This document shows positions 55,958 through 64,000 of a stretch of 64,000 nucleotides of DNA, piece by piece; position 1 is the first letter of the stretch; each line of letters begins with the position of its first letter. Both the position numbers and the translations under genes were made by a program. Source of the DNA: Tigriopus japonicus (taxonomy: Eukaryota; Arthropoda; Copepoda; Harpacticoida; Harpacticidae). The stretch is taken from NCBI GenBank assembly GCA_010645155.1, contig CM021322.1, positions 13,555,418 to 13,619,417 on the forward strand, written 5' to 3'. Under the pieces are notes generated by a model. It worked only from the letters and a program-made list of their open reading frames with translations, was not told where the DNA came from and did no database searches.

Positions 55958-58948
55958 GATTTAACTCTTGAGCATCATTCAATAATTTGGTTGGTAACCC
56001 AAATAGGAATCATCATCTCATTCTTGTCTCGCATTCGAAATCATTTCTGAAAGATTAGATGATTACACATGACAGAAAAGGAACAACTCGAGTTTCACAT
56101 TTGTGTTTTAACCTAAAAATCACAACTAGTTACCTTATACCCTTAGAAATCATTATAACATGATTAGAAGTAATCTTTGCCGATCTGGTAGCGCATTGGT
56201 CTACTCTATAACACTCGTCCGTATGTGCGAGTACAGTCAGTTCCTTACTTCTTTCTCGATCTTCTCTTCTCTAGCCCTCTGTATTGTACTGCCCAGCACT
56301 TCTTAGTTCTTACACCTCCATCCATGCACTCCCTCACTCATTCACTCACTGTGGATTGTCTCCTTCTTGCTTCCCTTTATTGTTGCCCTACTCGGAACGA
56401 CAACTACTACAAGCCCTGTACTACAAGTACGGCAACTTCTACTTTTGTGAGACAACATGACTTGCGTGGAAATTCTGGGGAGGGTTCAAATATTTGCTAT
56501 CAATATATTTTGATGCAATAATCAGCTCTAGGATGAAAATAATGGACAATGAGCTACGACTTTCGCAACTCGGATCCGTTCACTATCATCGAAACCTTCC
56601 TCATAATTAGAATGAGGTCTATGCATTGGAGTGCACAACTGAGGGTGTTTAGGCCGACGCAGTTCATTGGACAACTTTTAATCACAACCAATCAACACTC
56701 ACTAACATTTTGATGGTTGGATCAGCCCGTTTGCATGGCTTCCATTCGCAACACGATTATTGTTGGAAAGATTTGAAATCTCACAATCATCAATGGACTC
56801 GACTAACTTCATTCAGCTCAAAACTCTCAGATCCAGTCGAAGCTAGTGCCCCCTAACGGCGTGGTAATGCATAAAAGAAACGACAGGAACGACGTTCCAC
56901 CAGGTTTGCAAGCTTACACATCCACCAGTAGGCGGTAGCCCAGAAAAGACGACGACAGATAGGAGATGGCGTCGTCCTACTCAGTCGCACTCGTCGAGCA
57001 GGCACGCCAGAGTTCCCTAGCGTGGAGCCTAAGAAAATACCGTGATGGCCAGCCAATCATCGAGCTCGAAATCGAAAGAGCTCAGGGTGTCAAAGCTCTG
57101 CAAACATTTGCTACAATGAGCTGGCATTTTACATAGAGACAGCCCATCGGTTTCAATATATTATGAAGTTAAGGTCATCAGAGTTGTCAAGGTAAAGTAA
57201 GCATGTAAACGAATCAAGCTTGAAGGTTCACTTGGAGATTCTAATTTCAATAATGCAACATTTTAACGGATTTGTGAACGTCATTCGACCTAATTCGCAC
57301 TTTCTCACCCTGTTGAAGTGAGCCTTGGCGTCCATGGACGGACTCTGACATCAGGACTATCGAGAACATGGCGAAACATTATGCATTCAAATTTATCTTA
57401 CAGCCATAATATGCTAAAATACGTTTTCTGGATCATTGGCTTGGAAAGTCTTGGCAATGATACACTTTCAGACACAACCTGGACCCTAAAAAAGTAGTCT
57501 TATATCTTGGTAACATTGTTGCTACTTTTGCGGAATAATTTAGGAAATTTTATGATTTTTCCATTTTCGGAATGTGCATGGCCATGTCACAGTTTCAAAC
57601 TGTTAAGACGGGAGTCAGTGTCAAATTCATGCATTGGCAATAGCTTAAACCGAAAAAATGCTCGCATACTATAATTCTAACAAAAGGTGAAGGCGGTTGG
57701 TTAACCAATAATTGAGCATGTACTCAATACGAATGATCATCAAAATTGACCTCTTTCGACATTTGAATGGGGATCTGCTATTCAAAACATGGTTGCACAC
57801 GTGGAAGCAATCGGTGTTGTTTTTACATTATGTATCAGATGCTCATACTAAAAAGGCAAATTATCCCCTTAACCATACATAACACTCTTAACATGTCCCA
57901 GGAGGCTTCCAACTCTAATAACGGGCATTATTTGCTTCATTTCTTAAACCATAGTTCAATGATTATCATGAAGTACCTTTGTAACTTCGCAAAGTATGTA
58001 CCGTTCAAACACTGCAGAAAGCCAAGAATAATTCTGCTATAAACATAATCTTGAGGCAATTCACAATCAAATGAAAGGTATAATTGGATTCCCTGATCTG
58101 TCTAGAAAAGACTTAGTCTAATTATAACGCCACTTACCTAATCCACCCTCGAATTTAAGTCCAAATGGTTCACGGATAATTCACGTTTTCCCTATGTCGA
58201 TATGTATGTAGTGGTCTCGTTGAGCTCGAGTTCAGAGAGGAGGGCTCCTTTGGTTGGGCTGGCCAGCTCCATTGTCGAGACGGCCGACGATTCAGGCAGA
58301 ACGGGCGTCGAGCCTTTCCAGCCAAGGACAGCCGATGATGACCAGCCTCAATGGGTTCTGCCAGTGTGCTCTGCGACGAAAAGATTTCTCAAAGATCAAG
58401 CGACAACCCTGCAATCTTAAAGGTGACGAAAAAGATCATAACAATAAAAAATTCTCAATCACCAACCGAGTATCACAACTTTAACAGGTTCATCTGTAAG
58501 CTTAAAAAAGATTAAAATTGCAGCTTAGAACACTATTGATTATATTCAATTAATTCATAAGGCGCTAATCGTTGTTAGCAGTCGGTATAATGGAAATGGA
58601 TGTCGTGGGCCCTTAATTTTGAAAAACGCTCTTTGGTCACTCGCTTTCGCTCCCATGTTTACTAAACACTGAAGTCATCTCGTCAAAAATTATCTTTCAC
58701 TCGACGCATGTGAGCCACGAATTATTGTCTCAGGATTTATTTGGCACAACCTTAAAAGCCATTGTTCCTGAAATACGGTGAAATCCGATCTTGCTCTCAA
58801 CGAGAGGCACGCTATTCAAGTTGTCAAATAAAGGGTGAGTCATGTCATGTTCTTGAAGGTTCTCTTTGTTTTGTATGGTACTTATTTCATCATTCTACGA
58901 TGCCATGCCATCCATGTTCAATCATTGTAGTGTGATTCGCTGAACACG
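55958..58948. other. Intergenic, 3 kb, between the SANT-array gene and FIS1
   Basis: The flanking genes are divergent, so both promoters lie here. Two CTCF-like motifs sit at 56845-56859 (minus) and 56922-56936 (plus). A tRNA-like A-box stretch (TGGTAGCGCATTGG at about 56187) lacks a convincing B box. Short open frames at 56225-56521, 57767-58042 and 58202-58484 show no domain. No RNA gene is seen. Confidence 0.4.
56845..56936. promoter_or_regulatory. Pair of CTCF-like motifs in divergent orientation
   Basis: On the minus strand, 56845-56859 reads CCGTTAGGGGGCACT, 13 of 15 matches to my recollection of the CTCF core (CCASYAGRKGGCRSY). On the plus strand, 56922-56936 reads CCACCAGTAGGCGGT, also 13 of 15. 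They are 62 bp apart and upstream of both divergent genes. Motif matching was by eye without a score. Confidence 0.3.
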
Positions 58949-60239
58949 ATGGATTATCTGCTCGAAGAAACTGTGCCCGTGGCGGATTTGAAGAAGTTTG
59001 AGATCAAATATAACGAGGAAATCCAATCCCAGGGAAGGGCCTCGTCGACGGCTCAATTTGAATATGCTTGGTGTCTGGTTCGATCCAAGTATTCGGCTGA
59101 TATTCGCAAGGGCATCCTCCTTCTGGAAGACTTATTCAAGGTACAGTATTGTCATGGAAGTGCTGATGGGTTCCGCATTGACTGGCACCATTGAGGTACA
59201 GTATCCTTAAATTGTAGTTCGTAAGCTTGAAGTAGTCGCCAGTTCAAATTACAATTCCCATATACATTGTGATGAATTTCAGACTCAGTTTGGACAACAA
59301 TTATGATGCAAATACCTTAAACGTAGGTCCAAAGAAAGTTGCACCTTTTCCAATTGTTTCATTTACTGGATATTTATTAAAAACTTAACTTAATAAAACT
59401 TAATAAAACTCTTTGATTTAAAATTGAGGGGAAATACGGTCAATATGATAAAACTTATTTGCCAATGCATGGCACTGTTGTTTGACGTGATTTAGGCCTA
59501 ATAAGCTTCGGTTTCATCACTATTCAAATTTCAAGATGGTGCAGATCTGAACCTATCCTTGAATAGTGGTTAGATGTTGTATCTCCACGAGTGGAAATAG
59601 TTTGATATTTATTTACAATAATACCTAAAATGAAGCAAACATGCACGAATATTCAGATGCATGTTTGAAATCAATGTATTACTTATTTGACAAAAATTAA
59701 AGCAACTTACTAAGCTGTTGACATGAGTTTTTACCTTTGGGATTATGAAAGACCACAATTCATAATTTTGTGAATGTAATTCGTAACCAAATTTACCAAC
59801 TCCTGGTGAAGGCTTGGTGAGGATGGATATTCAGATATTATTTTCTTGTCAAGAATTATCGAGTTCGCCCTTAAATACAATTCATATTTTCCATTTTTTG
59901 TTGCATGACATGCCATTTCGCCATTTTTATTTCATGACAAGAGACGTTGCTGATCGCTCTATTATTGTGTTTCAGAATCGCGACGAGTCGGCCAAGCAGG
60001 ATTATCTCTACTATCTGGCCATTGGCAATGCCCGCATTAAGGAGTATCAGACGTCCCTAAAATATATCCGCGCTCTACTCCAGATTCAACCGGGTAATCG
60101 TCAAGCTACAGACCTCGAAGGAGTCGTCAAAAAGAAGATGGAACGTGATGGACTCGTGGGTATGGCGGTTGTGGGCGGAGCCACTCTGGCTTTCGGAGCT
60201 TTGGTTGGTGTGGGGATAGCGTTGGCTAAATCTAAGTGA
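58949..60239 (+). CDS. FIS1: Mitochondrial fission 1 protein
   Basis: Two exons, 58949-59140 and 59976-60239, join in phase 0 to 151 residues, the family's usual size. Exon 1 carries the N-terminal arm and first TPR-like helices, with the signature STAQFEYAWCLVRSKY and DIRKGILLLEDLF. Exon 2 carries DYLYYLAIGNARIKEYQTSLKYIRALL and the C-terminal anchor: a Gly-rich membrane helix (about 127-147) ending in ALAKSK. FIS1 is a tail-anchored protein of the mitochondrial and peroxisomal outer membrane with a cytosolic TPR bundle that takes part in organelle fission and mitophagy. The single 835-bp intron shows no other gene. AATAAA about 95 bp after the stop (near 60335) is the likely poly(A) signal. 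It is tail-to-tail with INTS4, 155 bp apart. Confidence 0.96.
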
Positions 60240-60394
60240 AGGAGCCGCATCGATCAGAATTTTGTGTGATATTATGTTCATGTCATGGTCAGGAGGAAGA
60301 AGTTCCTAGTCTTTAACAGCGTTTAAACAAGTAAAATAAATTGATGCATCTGTTTTTTGCCATGATATTTTGTTTAGTTTATTCAGTTTCGTTT

Positions 60395-63300
60395 TTAAAT
60401 ACCGCGCTTGACGGCCTTGGGTAAAACATACACCTTGACTGGATCACACAAAGGAATAAGTCTCCGTTCGTCCACCAGACTCGTCGAGGCCTTCCGCATG
60501 AGATTGGTTTTCACACCCGAGAGTGCCGAAAGATCCAATACTACGCCCACATTTACATGAAGCGCCTCAGACCAAACTTGATTGTGCGACATCAAGGCAT
60601 CGGTGAGGAGCCGGTAGCAATTGACCTCGTGGTCTTTGGGAATAAATTGCGACGATTTAGGTGTGACCAATTGTACTTTTTGGTCAGGGGTTTTGATTGC
60701 AATCCGAACGGCTCCAGGATTGGGTGCGTGGTAGATCTCACAATCCACAGGCACGCTTAAGATCATCCCTGCTAGATACTTCAATGGAGTTTCATTCATT
60801 CCCAAGGGCTCAAAGATGACGGCATGGCTCATCGTTATTTGCTGCTCACCCAATTGGCAAGCCTCGACTGGATGCGACAGTAGTAGAGGCTGAACGATTT
60901 TAACCACGGACCCCGGTTTGTGGTCATCTGTGGAGGAAAGTCCGGCCAAAAGCGCAGCCAAGAAGGGTGATTCGTCCACTTCTTCGGGTGAATCTAAGGT
61001 GCCAATCATCACCTCAACTTCGTGGAAAAAATCCTCAGTCACGGCTAGTGCGCTCTTGTTGGAAGCCAAAACGATGAAGAGAGCGTGAAGCGAAAGCACA
61101 TGGATCTTGAGCAACTGAACTTTCTTTCGTTGCGGGAGGGACAAATTTGAGAAGCGATACTGGAGCTGAAGACTATTTGAATACAACTGAGCAATCATGG
61201 ACTCGATCACAGCCTTCTCCTGTTGAGACATGATCATCGAATTCGTCCAGAATCGGGTGGCGAGACACTTCAGAATGAGTGCCTGACATTCCACGTACAA
61301 GTGAAGGAACTTCGCTCGATGGGCCACAGACGGTTCAAACGATCCAAGTCGCTTCAAATCCGAGCAAGCTCGGGTGAGGAGCTTGATTCGGTTAGACATG
61401 CTCATATGTTCCGAATCCATGACCTGGCTCACCACTTTGTGCAAAAAGATTTCGGTACTGTCTTTGGTTTTGGCAGTTGCCATCTCAAGATCTCGACCGG
61501 ATCTATGGGAGAGTTGATTATCCTTTTTAGGGGTCAAATGAGGATAGGTGTCCACGAGATAGAGAAAATGTCTCTTGGTGTGACAATCGAGCAAAGGTTC
61601 CATTGTTGGACATCGAGCCGATGCATTGTAGACAAGAATTAGAATACATAAATAAGATGGCTCCTCCAAATCTGGCTCAGCTGTGTCGAAAAAGGGATGA
61701 ATCTCGAGAAGTTGAGGTACCAAGGGCAAGGTGAGCTCGGAATGTCGCTCTCCCAAGTTCTTGAAGGTGGCAAAGATCGATCGCCGATCTTGAGGATACT
61801 TTTTCAGATTGTCCAAAAGCTTTTGAATTACTCTTTGAAGACCATCCTTGGTGGCCAAGTTTGAAGATTGTAGCATGGAGTGAAGTCGTTCGCGAATCAA
61901 GATCGAGTAGTCATCCAACGCCGTGAGAATGACCTCAAGTTGATGGGCTTGAAGGCTGATGTGACTGGCGATGAGTCGGAGTGATTCAATGGCCTTAAGA
62001 CGGACGAGTTCAATCTCGTCGTTGAACATGTCTACCAGAAAATCTAGGGCCATCGAGGCCAGTCTTGGATTTTTAACAGACAGTTGAGTGAGGGATGAGA
62101 TGGACATGCTTCGAACGGCTAAGAACTCATCCTCTAACCCATGGACAAATGCACCACACGCGCCCAAGGCCATAACGCTCACTGAGCTCGCGTCCAGTTC
62201 TTCTTTGGGCGCATCATCACCCCATTTTTTCCCTGAAATAACAAAACGATAACGTGAAATCACCCTTTGAACAGGCACAAAAATGAGCTTGACGTACCTG
62301 AGCTCCATTCTCCGGAGGAGACCAACTTGGATTCGCGTTCATGGGCAGTTCTTTTGGCCCTCAAGTTGGACATGAGTTTCTTGTCGAGGGTTTGCTCGAG
62401 GAAGTTTTGCGACACAAAATCCATGAGGCCCATGAGCTCGGCAGCCTTCTCTCTGACCTTGATCGAGAGATCATTGATGGTATTGCAAATGTGTCCGAAA
62501 GCATCGTCCACCAGACGGCGTTCCAACTTATTCTCACGAAATGTCTCTTGAGGATGAGCCCTGGCGATAGCGTAGATCAAGTTCAAGGCCACAATGCGCA
62601 CACCTTCGTAATCGTCCTTGAGGGCACTCACCACCGATTTGTACACGCTGTGGCTGAACTTTTGTGGAAATCCACGGACCAGTTCCAGCAGCACCTGAAA
62701 CGCCTCCTTGCGAACCCTCGGCTCCTGACTCTGTCCATATTTGCCGGCTAACGTGTGAATTCGCTTATTGACATCAGGATTGGCCGATTGTAACACGCAT
62801 TCACCCCACATTTGCAAACAAGCCACTTGAATTCGCACGCTTCGGGTTTTGATCTTGGTCGTAGTCAATTCCGTGATTTGTTGGCACAACGCACCGGACA
62901 AAGGAATCTTATACAAATGTAAATGGGACCAAAACTTGAGGGATTCCCCCACGAACAACTCCTCGGCGGACATTTTATCCACTTGGGCCACCCAATCGGG
63001 CAGGTACTCCCGAATCCAATGACGGACACCCTCCGAATTGGAGCCTTGCGACAGAAGGTGTTCCATGAAAAGCAAGAGTCGAGCGCCGATCTCTTGGTTC
63101 AGATGTTGCTGAGTCACATCCCAGACAATATGAGCCAGATCCAATAACTCTTCCCGAGATCGTCGCCGTAAGGTGGGTATGGTTTGCAAGAGCAAGGCCG
63201 TCATCTCCTTTTCCGTGGCCAATTGAGCCAATGGAAACGTTTGGGCCAAAGGCTTCACGGCTGCCGCGGGCGAGCCTCGTGATGAGCCTTCGGCTGCAAG

Positions 63301-63675
63301 GAGCAGTATCTTTCGTAAACGCTTCTTTTTGGATTCCGCCACGTCCGTCAGAGCCCCGCCTCCTAACCCTCCTCCCGCTCCTCCACCCTCCGCCTCTTGG
63401 CCTTGCCATGGCTGTCGATGAATTTGAGGAGACCTCTGATGGGATGAGGAGTCAAGTTCTTCGAGGCGGAGCGCGCGGGGGACGGGCGAGTGAGTGCGTT
63501 TGTGGGCCGAAGAGCGGTCAGGTCCTCCGGGCCGGCCACATGGCGTGTCATCATCAATATCCATGGCAGTTGGGGCTGCCGTCAGTTCGGGAGGAGGCGG
63601 AGGGGTCTCCAACTTGGGTGGTTCCAACACTTCGCCGTATTCAGCCAAAGCCCGTTTTTTCAATTTAGCCGCCAT
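60395..63675 (-). CDS. INTS4: Integrator complex subunit 4
   Basis: Two exons, 63675-62298 and 62232-60395, join in phase 1 to 1071 residues, with a 65-bp intron. The start MAAKLKKRALAEYGEV matches the family's MAAxLKKR start. A disordered Pro/Gly/Ser-rich stretch (about 20-125) is longer than in vertebrates (about 963 residues in total). HEAT-like helical repeats follow to about 790 with landmarks RLVDDAFGHIC, FLEQTLDKKLMSNLRAKRTAHER, KKWGDDAPKEE, GACGAFVHGLEDE and LDFLVDMFNDEIE. The C-terminal part is a beta-rich domain ending DPVKVYVLPKA. INTS4 is the scaffold that, with INTS9 and INTS11, forms the RNA cleavage module that processes snRNAs and attenuates pol II transcription. Its poly(A) signal AATAAA on the minus strand lies at about 60378-60383, close to that of FIS1. 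Confidence 0.96.
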
Positions 63676-64000
63676 ATCTACGAATGTCCGGGTCCCTCGC
63701 TTGGTGTTAGGGTCAAAATCGGGCTAACGCTAACTGAGGAACTGACGTGCAACGTTGCCATGGGCTTTCAAGCCGGCACTGCCAAAAGATGTTCGAAATA
63801 CTGCTACTTTTAAAATCAACCCAATACTCCCATTTTCTGCCACATTTTCATGAAAATTTTCGCATTTTTCTGCGTTGCAAACTTAAGTTATTATCGAATA
63901 TTTTCGTTCTGTTTTTTCTAGGTCAAAAGGTTTCATCAAAGTGCCACTTTCAGTCACTTTTCTCATTTATTGTCGCTAGAATTTTTCAACTAAGTGTTCT
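63676..64000. other. Upstream flank of INTS4
   Basis: These 325 bp hold the INTS4 5' UTR and promoter. An open plus-strand frame overlaps the start but is the shadow of INTS4. AT content rises after 63800. Nothing else is recognised. Confidence 0.5.

Noticed and set aside
56179..56245. tRNA-like stretch with TGGTAGCGCATTGG
   Set aside because: The A box is fair, but there is no GGTTCGA-type B box and no acceptor stem pairing; at best it is a degraded remnant.
58202..58484. Two overlapping plus-strand frames of 72 and 76 residues
   Set aside because: No recognisable domain, no splice partner and no homology that I can see; left as non-coding.

Overview
This is eukaryotic, animal nuclear DNA. 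Most protein genes are split by short GT-AG introns (many of 60-130 bp), neighbouring genes sit on alternating strands with small gaps, and the families are metazoan: Integrator subunit 4, a MUPP1/PATJ-type multi-PDZ scaffold, calpain-7, BAP31, FIS1, a torsin cofactor. I think an arthropod, perhaps a crustacean, is the best guess, but nothing read here fixes the species. Two N runs (1792-2037 and 48061-48145) show a draft assembly.

Positions 1-22290 are repeat-rich and gene-poor. Two broken copies of one non-LTR retrotransposon (1-1791 and about 17700-20727, same strand) flank the region. Between them lie two intronless-looking genes on the minus strand, a torsin-activating LAP1-like membrane protein (4064-4996) and an eight-RRM protein (8901-13001), plus an unusual concentration of foldback DNA: a hAT-like MITE with an exact 8-bp target duplication (2680-3605), a 1.6-kb element with long terminal inverted repeats (about 5530-7150), a compact palindrome (7670-7853), an inverted duplication (16378-16706) and a large palindrome built from short tandem units (16720-17110).

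Positions 22291-43280 are a dense housekeeping block: eIF4E3 (+) faces BAP31 (-); IQCA1/DRC11 (+) faces the primase large subunit (-) with only 22 bp between their stop codons; calpain-7 (-) lies directly behind the primase gene; and a 2257-residue, L27 plus 12-PDZ polarity scaffold (+) follows.

Positions 43820-64000 hold a five-exon ELOVL fatty-acid elongase (-), a region with a 171-bp duplication around an assembly gap, a 2385-residue five-exon gene of unknown function (-) encoding about 16 copies of a SANT/trihelix-like module and one C2H2 zinc finger, then FIS1 (+) facing INTS4 (-).

Functionally the genes are a mixture (cap binding, ER sorting, cilia, replication, ESCRT-linked proteolysis, cell polarity, lipid elongation, mitochondrial fission, snRNA processing); I see no operon or pathway cluster. 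The most novel item is the SANT-module array protein at 48510-55957.
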